DNA of 64,000 nt from Fen-1058 sp964398185 (GTDB lineage: Bacteria > Chloroflexota > Anaerolineae > Fen-1058), in assembly GCA_964398185.1 (NCBI GenBank), contig CAYNML010000018.1:14042-78041 (forward strand), written 5' to 3'. The first letter of the stretch is position 1. The number at the start of each line of letters is the position of its first letter. The position numbers and the translations under genes were made by a program. Below the pieces are notes generated by a model, which worked only from the letters and a program-made list of their open reading frames with translations, had not been told where the DNA came from and made no database searches. This document shows, piece by piece, positions 31,220 through 40,677 of this stretch.

Positions 31220-32497
31220 TCACCAATCGGGCTGAGTTTGCGCCAGCACGGTATTCACCATCACATCCACGAACCTGGCCGACTCGTGCACCCAGGGATT
31301 GTGACCCGAATGTTCGAACCAGATCAATTCTTTGTGCGGGGCATCCAGCAGTTGATAATACTCTTCAGTCAGTTGCGGTGGTGCGTTGACATCGTGGCGG
31401 CCGATCAGGAAGTAAACCGGCACCTCCAGTTGGGCGGCCTGCGTGCGGAAATCTACGTCCCACAGCTGCGGATAGACAACGCCGAACGTATCCAGCACGC
31501 CACGGAACCAATTCACTTTGTCGTACAAGCCGTACTCGGAGCCTGCCAGGTCCTGGAACGTATTGAACCCATTGTCGGCGATGGCGGGATTCGCATTCAT
31601 GTAGGCGAAGGTGTCCATGAGATAGGTCGCGCTCTTCAACGCCACATCGCTCTCGTAGTAGGGTGGCGGACCCTGGCGTTTGAGCTGCTCTACTTTTTGC
31701 GTATCGCCGCGTTCCTGCGCCAATTGCAGGGCAAACTCGTAGCAGATTAGATCGTTCTCCAGAAACGCCACCATTTGGCCGGTGCCGATAAAGGCGTGAA
31801 ACAATTCCGGGTAACGCTGTGCGACCATGATGCCAAGCGCGCTGCCCCACGATTCGCCCAGCACGTAGACCTTTTCCTGGCCAAAGCGCTGCTGCAAGTA
31901 TAAGACCAGCGCGCGGGCATCGGCGATGTACCGCTCGGGCGTCAACGTCGATCGATCGACCGCGTCGAACGATTTGCCCGCGCCCGGCTGTTCCCAGTTG
32001 ATCACGACAAAGTGATCTTCCAGCCCGGCCAGCGCGCGCCGCGCCGTAACCAGTTGACTGCCGCCCGGCCCGCCGGCCAGAAAGAGCAGGACGGGCTTCG
32101 TCACATCTTTGCCGCGAATTGAGACCCACTGCTCGCTGCCGTTTAAGTTCACTTTTTCCAGCGTGGCGATCGAGCCGGGAATGGGTTGTCCGCTGGCATC
32201 GACGATGGGCGGTGTAAAGGCGAGCAGCTGCGAGGCCAGCACAGCGCTGACACTCACGACGAACAGGCCGATCAACGAGACAGCCGCGCCACGCCAGGCT
32301 GGCTTGAGGCGGAATTGCAGCACCAGCAAGGCCACGGCGGCGGCGACGAGTACCATCCAAACGAATGCGGGTACAGCGGTCGCCGTTGCCAGCAGTACGA
32401 TCGGCAGACACAAGATGATGCTGAGAAGAATCGCCAGGAAGCGCCCCAACACGATGGCAATCTTTCTAGCAAAGCGAGAAGATCCTGTAGTCGTCAT
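31220..32497 (-). CDS. Membrane-anchored alpha/beta hydrolase (prolyl iminopeptidase-like)
   Basis: ATG 32497 is preferred (AAGGA eight bases upstream); a GTG directly before it also reads in frame. The 425-residue protein has two to three N-terminal membrane helices and then an alpha/beta hydrolase of S33 type. Landmarks are FLAGGPGGSQL (oxyanion loop), INWEQPGAGKSFDAVD, the nucleophile elbow LGESWGSALGI (serine in G-E-S-W-G), an aspartate in IGRHDVNAP and a histidine in FEHSGHNPW. It is probably an outward-facing exopeptidase cleaving N-terminal proline or related residues, complementing the lipoprotein hydrolase at 27713. Confidence 0.88.
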   Translation of the reverse strand: MTTTGSSRFARKIAIVLGRFLAILLSIILCLPIVLLATATAVPAFVWMVLVAAAVALLVLQFRLKPAWRGAAVSLIGLFVVSVSAVLASQLLAFTPPIVDASGQPIPGSIATLEKVNLNGSEQWVSIRGKDVTKPVLLFLAGGPGGSQLVTARRALAGLEDHFVVINWEQPGAGKSFDAVDRSTLTPERYIADARALVLYLQQRFGQEKVYVLGESWGSALGIMVAQRYPELFHAFIGTGQMVAFLENDLICYEFALQLAQERGDTQKVEQLKRQGPPPYYESDVALKSATYLMDTFAYMNANPAIADNGFNTFQDLAGSEYGLYDKVNWFRGVLDTFGVVYPQLWDVDFRTQAAQLEVPVYFLIGRHDVNAPPQLTEEYYQLLDAPHKELIWFEHSGHNPWVHESARFVDVMVNTVLAQTQPDW

Positions 32498-32554
32498 CAC
32501 AGTAATCCTTTGAACGAGAATGGTCAGCGCTGCAACACTTACCGCGATTACGGC

Positions 32555-33943
32555 TTACGCGTTGGTTTTCTCCATCCACACGTTGCGGAACTTACCGCTC
32601 TTCGGATCGCGCATGGGCGGCTCAGGCGCGCGGGTGATGGCGACATTGCTCAGCCCTTGCCGCGTGAAGTATTCGCCCGCGCGGGCCAAGACCCGCTGCC
32701 AGGTTCCGGCATCGTCTGCGGAGTCTTTATCTTCCAGTCGGATCTTGATCTGATCCGGCGAGGTCTGAATCGCCTGAAAACGCAGCACGCCCGGCGTCTC
32801 TTTGATGACCGACCACAACGCTAGCGGCAGGACCGGAACGGTCTGCCCGTCCGGCGCACGGAAGCGCAGGATTTCATCGGTGCGACCTTCTACGTTGACC
32901 ACCGGCAGCGTCTTCCCGCAGCTGCACGGCTCGGGCGAGAGGCTGACCCGATCGCCTAACTCGTAACGAAGGATCGGCATGACGCGGTTGGCCAAGTTGG
33001 TGATCAATGTCCGATCGGATAGCTGGCCGGCCGGAATGGGATTGTGTTGCGCGTCGACGGGTTCAAAGATGATCCAGTCGGCATTCAGATGCATATGACC
33101 CTGGCGACACTCGTAACCCATTACGCCGCCTTCCGAACAGCCATAGTTGTTGCGCGGCGGCACGCCAAAGGCTTGTTGGATGAGCGCGCGATTTTCGTCA
33201 GAGAGTGGCTCGGCGGAACTGATGACAATGGCGGGGTGAATGTTCAGACGGCCGGCGAGCTGTTCCTGCGCCAGCACGCCGAGGGCGCTGGCATAACCGG
33301 CAAACATAGCCGGTTGCAGCTCATTGAGGCGCTTGACGATCTCGGGGATGGGCAGGGTCACCGGCACCAGTTGAATTCGCTTGGCGCGCGAGCGGTTGGA
33401 ACGGCGCTGGCGTTCGAGCATGGTCACGCCCAGAAAGTGGCCGTTGCCGGCAAAGACCGAGGCGCTTCTGCCGCCCGCTTTCATCATCCCGGTCATGACA
33501 CTGCTGGTGTACCATTCGCCGCCGATGCGCAGCACGTTGACCGCGCCGATGACGGTATCCCAATTTTTGTCTTCGAGAAAAATGCCTGGCGTCCCGGTGG
33601 TGCCGGAGGTGGTCCAGACCATGTACTTTCCCAGATAGGGCTGGCCCAGATTGCCCAGGTCGGCGATGTGCTCCAGCACGCCCGCTTTGCGGACCGCCGG
33701 ATCGGTAATCACATCGTCGAAGTGTTCCATCAATTCTTGTTTGGTGACGGGCGGCAGTTGGCGCATGTCGGTGATGGTTTCGGGCAGACCGCGATATTTC
33801 TCGGCGTAGAAGCGCGAGTTGGCGCGGGCGAAAGCCACCACTTCGTTCAGGCGTTCCCGCTGGCGGGAGGCCAGTAGTTCGGGCGTGCCGCGCGTCAGGC
33901 GGCGCGCATCAAGAGCGATGGATAGGAAATTGAAGGATGTCAT
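32555..33943 (-). CDS. PaaK-like adenylate-forming enzyme (phenylacetate-CoA ligase family)
   Basis: A 462-residue enzyme with the AMP-binding signature WTTSGTTGTPG, the ANL motif NNYGCSEGGVMGYEC, and LGDRVSLSPEPCSCGKTLP followed by EGRTDEILRF. It is like CapK/PaaK proteins that activate aromatic or other carboxylic acids as adenylates. Conserved cysteines in CSCG may bind zinc. No phenylacetate catabolic genes are adjacent, so the acid substrate is unknown; CapK-type surface-polymer roles are an alternative. AGGAG precedes ATG 33943, only ~30 bases after the receiver gene stop. Confidence 0.88.
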   Translation of the reverse strand: MTSFNFLSIALDARRLTRGTPELLASRQRERLNEVVAFARANSRFYAEKYRGLPETITDMRQLPPVTKQELMEHFDDVITDPAVRKAGVLEHIADLGNLGQPYLGKYMVWTTSGTTGTPGIFLEDKNWDTVIGAVNVLRIGGEWYTSSVMTGMMKAGGRSASVFAGNGHFLGVTMLERQRRSNRSRAKRIQLVPVTLPIPEIVKRLNELQPAMFAGYASALGVLAQEQLAGRLNIHPAIVISSAEPLSDENRALIQQAFGVPPRNNYGCSEGGVMGYECRQGHMHLNADWIIFEPVDAQHNPIPAGQLSDRTLITNLANRVMPILRYELGDRVSLSPEPCSCGKTLPVVNVEGRTDEILRFRAPDGQTVPVLPLALWSVIKETPGVLRFQAIQTSPDQIKIRLEDKDSADDAGTWQRVLARAGEYFTRQGLSNVAITRAPEPPMRDPKSGKFRNVWMEKTNA

Positions 33944-33972
33944 GTGAACTCTCCTGGCAACGGACTGGAAAG

Positions 33973-34335
33973 TCAGTCTTTGTCATTCAAGCGTTGAATA
34001 GCCGCCAAGATTTCAGACGGCGGATCAGTCTTGCAGATGAAAATATCGGCGTGCGCAGCCAAAGCGACCTCGGCTGCTTCGGGCCGCGCGCTGATCACGA
34101 TGATTTTCAGATCGGGCAGCAGATCGCGCAGGGCCGAGAGATGATCGGATTCCGAAAAACCGCGCAGTTCCCAGTCGAGGATGAGACAGTCCGGCTCGTG
34201 CGCGATGACCTGATCGATCAACGCGGCCTGATCGGCGGCCTCAAACACCAGCGGCCCGTTGAGGCGCGTCTCCAGCAGCAAGCGCAGCGCCGAGCGCAGA
34301 TCGGAATTGTCGTCAGCCAGCAGGAAGCGTTTCAT
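33973..34335 (-). CDS. Stand-alone response regulator receiver (CheY-like)
   Basis: ATG 34335 is chosen (AGGTG seven bases upstream); an in-frame GTG lies at 34344. The 120-residue receiver has the acidic pair in LLADDNSD, the phospho-acceptor aspartate in DCLILDWELRG and the conserved lysine in FICKTDPP. No output domain is present. It may relay phosphate within the nearby sensor system (34503-39051) or act by protein contact. It probably shares a transcript with the PaaK-like gene 30 bases downstream. Confidence 0.88.
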   Translation of the reverse strand: MKRFLLADDNSDLRSALRLLLETRLNGPLVFEAADQAALIDQVIAHEPDCLILDWELRGFSESDHLSALRDLLPDLKIIVISARPEAAEVALAAHADIFICKTDPPSEILAAIQRLNDKD

Positions 34336-34358
34336 GTATTTCACCTGCCGACAGTGTA

Positions 34359-34420
34359 CCGCCGGGCAAGGACTTTGTCCCTGCCCGGCGGTGGGGTTTT
34401 GACCTGGTCAAGTGGCTAGG
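34359..34420 (-). terminator. Tandem-hairpin terminator family, copy h (different main stem)
   Basis: On the minus strand CCTAGCCACTTGACCAGG is followed by a main stem CCGCCGGGCA...TGCCCGGCGG (34359-34391) unrelated in sequence to the other copies. The CCTAG/CCAGG arms keep pairing where other copies have CCTGTCC/GGTCAGG-type arms. Confidence 0.7.
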
Positions 34421-34431
34421 TGCTGCGAGGA

Positions 34432-34494
34432 GACCTGTCAGGTGGCGCAGGAAATGCCTGAAAGTACGGCAACCGGTGCGCCACCTGACAGGTC
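34432..34494. terminator. 18-bp perfect inverted repeat after the NarL regulator gene
   Basis: GACCTGTCAGGTGGCGCA (34432-34449) and its exact complement (34477-34494) around 27 bases. It lies directly after the regulator stop at 34503. The element is of the same size and position class as 20446-20544. Confidence 0.7.
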
Positions 34495-34502
34495 TTGGCG
34501 GT

Positions 34503-35138
34503 CTACACCAACTTCTTTTGAATGGCCAGGGTGACGGCGGCCACCCGATTGTCCACCTGCAATTTGGAGAGGATATTGCTGATGTGGTATTTCACCGTGG
34601 AGAGACTGACCACCAGTCGATCGGCGATTTCCTGATTGTTGAGTCCTTCGACCATGAGCTTCAGGACTTCGCGTTCCCGATCGGTCAACTCGACCCCTGT
34701 GGCCTGATTCGCCGCAGCGTGCGCCAGCGCCTGCGCGGCTTCCGGCGAAAGCGTCATCTTGCCCTTGTGCGCCGCGCGGATCGCATCGGCCAGTTCGCGC
34801 GCGGAGACGTTCTTCATCAAGTAACCGGTCGCGCCCGCTTGCAGCGCCTGCTGCACCAGATCGTCTTCGGGGAAGCTGGTCAGCGCGATGACGTGTACCG
34901 CCGGATATTTCTCGTGGATGAGGCGCGTGGCCGTGACGCCGTCGGTGCCGGGCATCATCAGGTCCATCAGGATCACGTCGGGATGCAGCAGGCCGCAGCG
35001 GCGCACCGCTTCGTCGCCGTTCTCCGCCTCGCCGATCAATTCCAGGTCGGGCACCACCGAGAGGAAAGCGCTCAACCCACTGCGCACCACGGCGTGATCG
35101 TCCACCAACATTACTTTGATGCGAGGTTCGTCGGTCAT
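34503..35138 (-). CDS. NarL/FixJ-type response regulator (LuxR HTH)
   Basis: ATG 35138 is chosen because GGAAG lies about nine bases upstream, inside a possible longer frame starting at 35156. The 211-residue protein has a receiver with VMLVDDHAVVR, the aspartate in DVILMDLMMPG, the lysine in GYLMKNVS, and a C-terminal LuxR helix-turn-helix with LTDREREVLKLMVEGLNNQE and LVVSLSTVKYHISNI. It is almost surely the partner of the HisKA_3 kinase encoded just upstream (35311-39051). It binds DNA when phosphorylated; targets are unknown. Confidence 0.95.
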   Translation of the reverse strand: MTDEPRIKVMLVDDHAVVRSGLSAFLSVVPDLELIGEAENGDEAVRRCGLLHPDVILMDLMMPGTDGVTATRLIHEKYPAVHVIALTSFPEDDLVQQALQAGATGYLMKNVSARELADAIRAAHKGKMTLSPEAAQALAHAAANQATGVELTDREREVLKLMVEGLNNQEIADRLVVSLSTVKYHISNILSKLQVDNRVAAVTLAIQKKLV

Positions 35139-35158
35139 TTGTTGACTTCCTTCCATCT

Positions 35159-35240
35159 GTCATGCCCGAGTGCTTTAATCGGGCATCCAGTGTGACTTGT
35201 TCATTGGCTGTTGGATTCCCGCTAACAACCGCGGGAATGA
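35159..35240. repeat. CATTCCCGC / GGGCATGAC element, single copy
   Basis: GTCATGCCCGAGTGC...GGGCATCCAG, then TTGGATTCCCGC...GCGGGAATGAC, in reversed order relative to the 27564 copy. It lies between the kinase and regulator genes. The rest of 35241-35310 is unassigned. Confidence 0.75.
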
Positions 35241-35310
35241 CCTGGACCGCATCCTTCGACTGCGCCGCTGCGCGGCTCCGCTCACGCCGTGTCCGCGAAG
35301 CGGCGGCGCG

Positions 35311-38300
35311 CTAGGCGGGATGCGGCGTGCTCTTCTCTTCCCACGTCACCGAAATCTGCGTGCCTTCACCCGGTTCGCTGTACAGCGAAAACTTCGCGCC
35401 AATCGCCTCGGCCCGTTCGCGCATGATCTTCGTGCCGAGATGATCGGCGGGTACATTGGCGGGATCAAAGCCCACGCCGTTATCGACAATCGACAGGCGA
35501 ACATGGTCATCCAGCCGCAGCGTCACGATCACCTGCGTGGCTCTGGCGTGCTTCACGATGTTGTTCAACGCTTCCTGCGTGATGCGATAGAATGCCAGCT
35601 GCACTTCGGGCGATAGTGTACGCTGGCCGTCTACATTCAATTGTACCGGCAAGCGCGCGCGCCCGATGAACGAGTCGCACAACTGCTTGAGCAGGACGGG
35701 CAGCGGCACATCGACCAGCGCGTTGGGACGCAATTCCACCAGCAGGGTGCGCATCTCGGCCAGCGCGCCGCGCGTGAGTTGGCGCAGCTCTTCCAACCGC
35801 TTGCGTCCCTCTTCCGGTTTCATCTCCCACAGATCGGGCAGCACCTCGGCGATGAGGCTGGCCGAGAACAAGGTCTGCGTCACGGCATCGTGCAGATCGC
35901 GCGCGAGGCGCGTCCGTTCCGAAGTGACAGCATCCTGCGCGGTCTTTTCGCGCAGCAGTTCGTTGGCCTGATTCAGTTCCGCGGTGCGTTCGGCAATGCG
36001 CTGTTCCAGCTGCTGGCGGTGCGCGGCGTCCTGTGCGGCCAGCTTCTCGGCGGCGCGCTTCTGGGCGTCGATGTCGTTGATCAAGCCGACCAGATAGAGC
36101 GGTTCACCTTGCGGGTCGCGCACCAGGCTCATCGAGATTTGCGTCCAGAAGACTTCGCCGTTCTTGCGGACGTAGCGTCTTTCGGCGATATAGTGAGAGG
36201 TTTCACCGGACAGCAGCTGCTGAAACGCGGCGGTGGACGCAGGAAAATCCTCCGGGTAGGTCACCAGCGCCGGGCTTTGGCCTATCAGTTCTTCGCGTGA
36301 GTAACCCAGCATGGCGCACATGGCCGGGTTCGAGTCCAGCACAATGCGATCCATGGACATCAGGCCCATGCCCACCGCCGAATTTTCAAACATGGCCTTG
36401 AAGCGCGCTTCGGATTGGCGCAGTTCCAGTTCGACGCGTTTCTGCTCCTCAATCACTTGCTGCAGCCGGGCATTTTGCTGGCGAATGCTGCGCGTGCGGA
36501 CATAGAAGGCGGCGGCCACGGCGATGATCACCAATGAGATGCCCAACACGCGGAACCACCACATCTCCCAGACGGGCGGCGTAATCTCGATCGGGAGGCT
36601 GACGCCCGACGAATTCCACACGCCGTCGCCGTTGGCGGCTTTCACGCGGAAGGTGTAGTTGCCGCCGGGGAGATTCGTGTAACTGGCATACGGGCGTGTG
36701 CCCGCGTCGATCCAGTCTTGATCGAATCCTTCCAGCTTGTAGGCATACTGATTCTTCTGCGGCTTATTGAAATCAAGCGCGGCGAAATCGAATGAGATGA
36801 AATCCTGCTCGTACGATAGCTTGATCGGCGTCTGCCCGGACAGATCGACCACCTGCGGTTCGTTGAAGACCGCAAAGCGTGTGATGACGACCGGCGGCGG
36901 GATCGGGTTGGGTTTCACATCTTCTGGCCGGAACAAATTGAAGCCGTGTACCCCGCCGATGTACATGGTTCCATCGCGGCTGCGGAAGTAAGCGTTGGAG
37001 TTGAACTCGTTGCTTTGCAAGCCGTCGGCGGCGGTGTAGATCGTGAACAACTCCGTGCGCGGATCGAATTTGGCGAGGCCGTTGTTCGTCGTATTCCACA
37101 GATACCCTGCGTCGTCTTCCAATATGCCGAGCACGGTGTCGTTGGGCATCCCCTGCTTCTCGCGGTAGGCGCGAAAGGTCTGCGTCTGCGCATCGAAGCG
37201 ATTCAAGCCGCCCTGCGTGCCGAACCACAACGTGCCGTCGGGCGATTGGTGCATCGCAAAAACGGCGTTGCTGCTGAGACTCGCGGGATTCTCAGGATCG
37301 TGCCGATAGATCGTGAACTGCGCCTTCGCCGGATCGCGATTGTCAGGATTATTGAGATCGAGCCGGTTGAGTCCGCCGCCGTAGGTGCCCACCCACAACT
37401 GATTGTCACGATCTCGAAAGAGGCTGACGACCTGATCGAAACTCAAACTCTGCGGATTGGCCGGATCGTTGAGATAGTGTGTGAACGTTTCGCTCTTCAG
37501 ATCGAAATAGTCCAGACCGCTGAAGGTGCCTAGCCACAGGCCCGCGTCGCCCTCGGGCAGTAGGGCGATCACGTTGTCGCCGCTCAGACTCTGCGGATTG
37601 AGTTCATCATGCACGTAGCGCTTCACTTGCGAAATGGCCGGATCATACCGATTCAACCCGCCGCCGAGTGTCGCCGCCCACACCTGGCCCTGCGCATCGA
37701 CGTAGACCGACATGACTAGATCGCTGGCCAGACTGTTAGGATCTTCGGGATTCGCCACAATGTGATCGAATTTTCCGGTGGTCAGATCAAGCCGATCGAT
37801 CCCGGCCCCCCACGTCGCCAGCCAGATGTCACCCGCGGCGTCTTCGGCAAAGGCGCCCACGGCATCCATCGCCAGGCTGGTTGGATCATCAGGGACATGG
37901 CGATACAGGTTGAACTGGCCGGAGTTCGCCGGCAGGAGATTCAGCCCGCTGCGCGCGGTACCGACCCACAACATGCCCGATCGATCTTTCAACAGCGTCC
38001 ACGTTTCATCGCCGCTGAGACTGTCGGGAAAATACGGATTGTGCCGGAAATGCTCGAAGCGGCCGGGGCTGGCAAAACTCATGCGATTGAGTCCGCTCAC
38101 ATACGTGCTGATCCAGAGATCGCCCGCTTCGTCGGCGACCAGATCCATCACCTGATCGTTGCTCAAGCTGTCGGGCACGGCTTCATCGTGCTTGAAATGA
38201 GTGAACACGCCCGATCGCGTATCGAGGCGATCGAGACCCGCGCCTTCCACGCCATAACCACCCAGACCGATCCACAGCGCGCCATCCGGCGCCTCGACGA

Positions 38301-39051
38301 TCGCGGCCACGTTGTCGCCGCCAAGCGATTGGGGATTCAGCGGATCGTGGAGGTAGCGCGTGAACTTGCCCGTCGCCCGATCGAGCTGGTTCAGCCCCGC
38401 GCCCGCCATGCCCAACCCGCCCGTGCCCACCCACAACGCGCCGCGCGAATCTTCAAACAACGTGGAGACGACATCGCTGCTGAGGCTGGTCGGGTCGGTA
38501 GGATCGTTCCGGTAATGCGTGAAGCCGTTGGACTGCGGATCAAACCGATCGAGGCCGCCGAGCGTCCCCACCCAGAGCGTGCCGTCAGCATCCTGCAAAA
38601 TCGACGTGACGTTGTCGTTGCTCAAGCTGATCGGGTTGTTGGGATCATTTTGAAAGCGCGTGAACTGCTGCGTGTGCGGATCGAAACGATTCAGTCCGCC
38701 GCCCCACGTGCCGATCCAGAGGAAGCCGTCGCGGTCTTCGGCGAGTGCGTTGATGCTGTTGTTGCTCAACGAGCCGGGATTGTCGGGATCGTTCTTGAAG
38801 ATGGTGAAGGCCTGGCCGTCGTAGCGATTGAGACCGTCCTGTGTGCCGATCCACATGAAGCCGCGCGAGTCTTGCAGAAAAGCCAGTCCCGCGTTCTGCG
38901 AGAGGCCGTCTTCCTGCGTCAGGTGCAGGAAGCGCACCAGACTGCCGGGGGCTGGCTCGACGCGATCGGGTGCGGCGCTGACCGGCGCGAGGATCAGGCT
39001 GATCCATAGCAGGCAAATGAGGGTAAGAGACAGACGGGCGGCAGGCTTCAT
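35311..39051 (-). CDS. Sensor histidine kinase with two-component-regulator propeller, PAS and HisKA_3
   Basis: A 1246-residue membrane kinase with a signal peptide (LICLLWISLILAPVSAA). About fourteen Reg_prop repeats with the pattern DxxGxLWVGTxxGGLNRFD fill residues ~45-715, forming one or two large beta-propellers outside the cell. A Y_Y_Y domain (PPVVITRFAVFNEPQVV onward) leads to a transmembrane helix near 800. Inside follow a PAS domain (MFENSAVGMGLMSMDRIV), a coiled coil, a HisKA_3 dimerisation domain with the phosphohistidine in RTRLARDLHDAVTQTLF, and HATPase_c (VDNGVGFD). The architecture matches hybrid two-component systems of Bacteroidetes that sense polysaccharides; the ligand here is unknown. 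The response regulator gene follows. Confidence 0.95.
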   Translation of the reverse strand: MKPAARLSLTLICLLWISLILAPVSAAPDRVEPAPGSLVRFLHLTQEDGLSQNAGLAFLQDSRGFMWIGTQDGLNRYDGQAFTIFKNDPDNPGSLSNNSINALAEDRDGFLWIGTWGGGLNRFDPHTQQFTRFQNDPNNPISLSNDNVTSILQDADGTLWVGTLGGLDRFDPQSNGFTHYRNDPTDPTSLSSDVVSTLFEDSRGALWVGTGGLGMAGAGLNQLDRATGKFTRYLHDPLNPQSLGGDNVAAIVEAPDGALWIGLGGYGVEGAGLDRLDTRSGVFTHFKHDEAVPDSLSNDQVMDLVADEAGDLWISTYVSGLNRMSFASPGRFEHFRHNPYFPDSLSGDETWTLLKDRSGMLWVGTARSGLNLLPANSGQFNLYRHVPDDPTSLAMDAVGAFAEDAAGDIWLATWGAGIDRLDLTTGKFDHIVANPEDPNSLASDLVMSVYVDAQGQVWAATLGGGLNRYDPAISQVKRYVHDELNPQSLSGDNVIALLPEGDAGLWLGTFSGLDYFDLKSETFTHYLNDPANPQSLSFDQVVSLFRDRDNQLWVGTYGGGLNRLDLNNPDNRDPAKAQFTIYRHDPENPASLSSNAVFAMHQSPDGTLWFGTQGGLNRFDAQTQTFRAYREKQGMPNDTVLGILEDDAGYLWNTTNNGLAKFDPRTELFTIYTAADGLQSNEFNSNAYFRSRDGTMYIGGVHGFNLFRPEDVKPNPIPPPVVITRFAVFNEPQVVDLSGQTPIKLSYEQDFISFDFAALDFNKPQKNQYAYKLEGFDQDWIDAGTRPYASYTNLPGGNYTFRVKAANGDGVWNSSGVSLPIEITPPVWEMWWFRVLGISLVIIAVAAAFYVRTRSIRQQNARLQQVIEEQKRVELELRQSEARFKAMFENSAVGMGLMSMDRIVLDSNPAMCAMLGYSREELIGQSPALVTYPEDFPASTAAFQQLLSGETSHYIAERRYVRKNGEVFWTQISMSLVRDPQGEPLYLVGLINDIDAQKRAAEKLAAQDAAHRQQLEQRIAERTAELNQANELLREKTAQDAVTSERTRLARDLHDAVTQTLFSASLIAEVLPDLWEMKPEEGRKRLEELRQLTRGALAEMRTLLVELRPNALVDVPLPVLLKQLCDSFIGRARLPVQLNVDGQRTLSPEVQLAFYRITQEALNNIVKHARATQVIVTLRLDDHVRLSIVDNGVGFDPANVPADHLGTKIMRERAEAIGAKFSLYSEPGEGTQISVTWEEKSTPHPA

Positions 39052-39156
39052 GCGGTCTCCGTAAACGCAAGCTAACGCGCTGATTTTAGCATCGAGCCTG
39101 CGCGCAGAAACCTAACAAGTGTCTGTGATTTGGGGGATGGATGTAATGTGCGAAAG

Positions 39157-40677
39157 TCAGTTTTGCCGCCTCGGCCGATACTGAATCGCTTCGGCTAAAT
39201 GGGCAGCTTGAATTTGATCTGTCCCCGCCAGATCCGCAATCGTCCGCGCCAGCTTCAACACGCGATGGAACGCCCGCGCGCTCATGCCGAGTTGGTTCAT
39301 GGCGCTGCGCATCAACGCCTTGCTGGTGTCGTCCAACTCGCAGTATTCGCGGATGTGCGCCGGACCCATGTCGGCGTTGCACGTCAGGCCCGATCCGTCA
39401 AAGCGCGCCAGCTGCCGTTCGCGCGCGGCTAACACGCGCTGCCGCACGACCTCACTCGCTTCACCGGCGCGATCAGAGGCGAGTTTCTCGTAATCGACGC
39501 GCGGCACATCCATGTGAATGTCGAAGCGATCGAGCAGCGGGCCACTGATGCGCTTTTGGTAGCGCGTCACCATCGAGGGTGAGCACGAGCAGTTGTGGGT
39601 GGGATCGCCCCAGTAGCCGCACGGGCAGGGATTCATCGCCGCGATGAGTTGGAAATTGGCAGGGAAGGTCAGCGTGCCGCTGGCGCGTGAAATCGTGACG
39701 ATGTGATCTTCCAGCGGCTGGCGCATCGCTTCGAGGGATCGCTCGTCGAACTCGGGCAGCTCATCGAGAAACAGGACACCTCGATGGGCGAGTGAAATCT
39801 CTCCGGGACGCGGAATCTTACCGCCACCGACCAACCCAGCGTGACTGATCGTGTGGTGCGGCGCGCGGAAAGGCCGCTCGCGGATCATCGGCGTGTCGGC
39901 GGGCAGCGCGCCCGCGACGGAATAGATGTGTGTCACATCGAGCGCTTCATCCAAAGTGAGCGGCGGCAGAATACCCGGCAATGCTCGCGCGATGAGGGTC
40001 TTGCCGGCTCCCGGCGGCCCGGTCATGATCACATTGTGCCCGCCTGCCGCGGCCACTTCCATGGCGCGCTTCACGTGCTCCTGTCCCTTGATCTCGCGGA
40101 AGTCGGTGTAAGTAAAGGAAGAAGCGATCGCTTCCAGCTGCGTCGTCGGTTGCGGCGCGATCACGTCGATGCCGTGCAGGTGGTTCACGACTTCGCTCAA
40201 CGACTCGACCGGGATCACTTCCACACCGTCGATCAGCGCGGCTTCGGCGGCATCCTCTTTGGGCGCGAAGATGCGGCGATAACCGTTGGCCGCCGCGAAG
40301 GCTGCCACCGGCAGCACCCCGCGCACGTGCCGCACCGCTCCGTCGAGGCCCAGTTCGCCGACGAACAAGGCTTGATCGAGATCGACGTCGGGAATCTGAT
40401 CGGTCGCGGCGAGAACGCCAATCGCCATCGGCAGATCGTAAGCGGGGCCGGCTTTGCGCAGATCGGCCGGAGCGAGGTTGACCGTGATGCGCCCGTCGTG
40501 CATGTGCAGGCCGCTGTTCTTGACGGCGGAGCGCACCCGCTCGCTGGATTCTTTCACGGCCGCATCGGGCAGACCCACGATGAAGAAGGCAGGCAGACCG
40601 CGCCCCGTGTCCACTTCCACTTCCACGATCTGGGCGTCCAGTCCGATGACGGCGCAGGTGTAGACTTTGGCGAGCAT
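39157..40677 (-). CDS. comM: Mg-chelatase-like AAA ATPase, ComM/YifB family
   Basis: A 506-residue protein beginning MLAKVYTCAVIGLDAQIVEV, typical of YifB. The N-terminal lon-protease-like domain carries FFIVGLPDAAVKESSERVR. The AAA core has Walker A GPPGAGKT (220-227) and GVLFLDELPEF, with the zinc-cluster-like NPCPCGYWGDPTHNCSCSP. The C-terminal part has ARAFHRVLKLARTIADL. ComM acts as a hexameric helicase promoting branch migration during natural transformation. Its presence hints at competence, though no other competence gene is visible here. Confidence 0.95.
   Translation of the reverse strand: MLAKVYTCAVIGLDAQIVEVEVDTGRGLPAFFIVGLPDAAVKESSERVRSAVKNSGLHMHDGRITVNLAPADLRKAGPAYDLPMAIGVLAATDQIPDVDLDQALFVGELGLDGAVRHVRGVLPVAAFAAANGYRRIFAPKEDAAEAALIDGVEVIPVESLSEVVNHLHGIDVIAPQPTTQLEAIASSFTYTDFREIKGQEHVKRAMEVAAAGGHNVIMTGPPGAGKTLIARALPGILPPLTLDEALDVTHIYSVAGALPADTPMIRERPFRAPHHTISHAGLVGGGKIPRPGEISLAHRGVLFLDELPEFDERSLEAMRQPLEDHIVTISRASGTLTFPANFQLIAAMNPCPCGYWGDPTHNCSCSPSMVTRYQKRISGPLLDRFDIHMDVPRVDYEKLASDRAGEASEVVRQRVLAARERQLARFDGSGLTCNADMGPAHIREYCELDDTSKALMRSAMNQLGMSARAFHRVLKLARTIADLAGTDQIQAAHLAEAIQYRPRRQN

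Noticed and set aside
37762..39009. 415-codon + strand frame antisense to the propeller kinase
   Set aside because: Its repeats mirror the Reg_prop repeats of the real gene on the minus strand.
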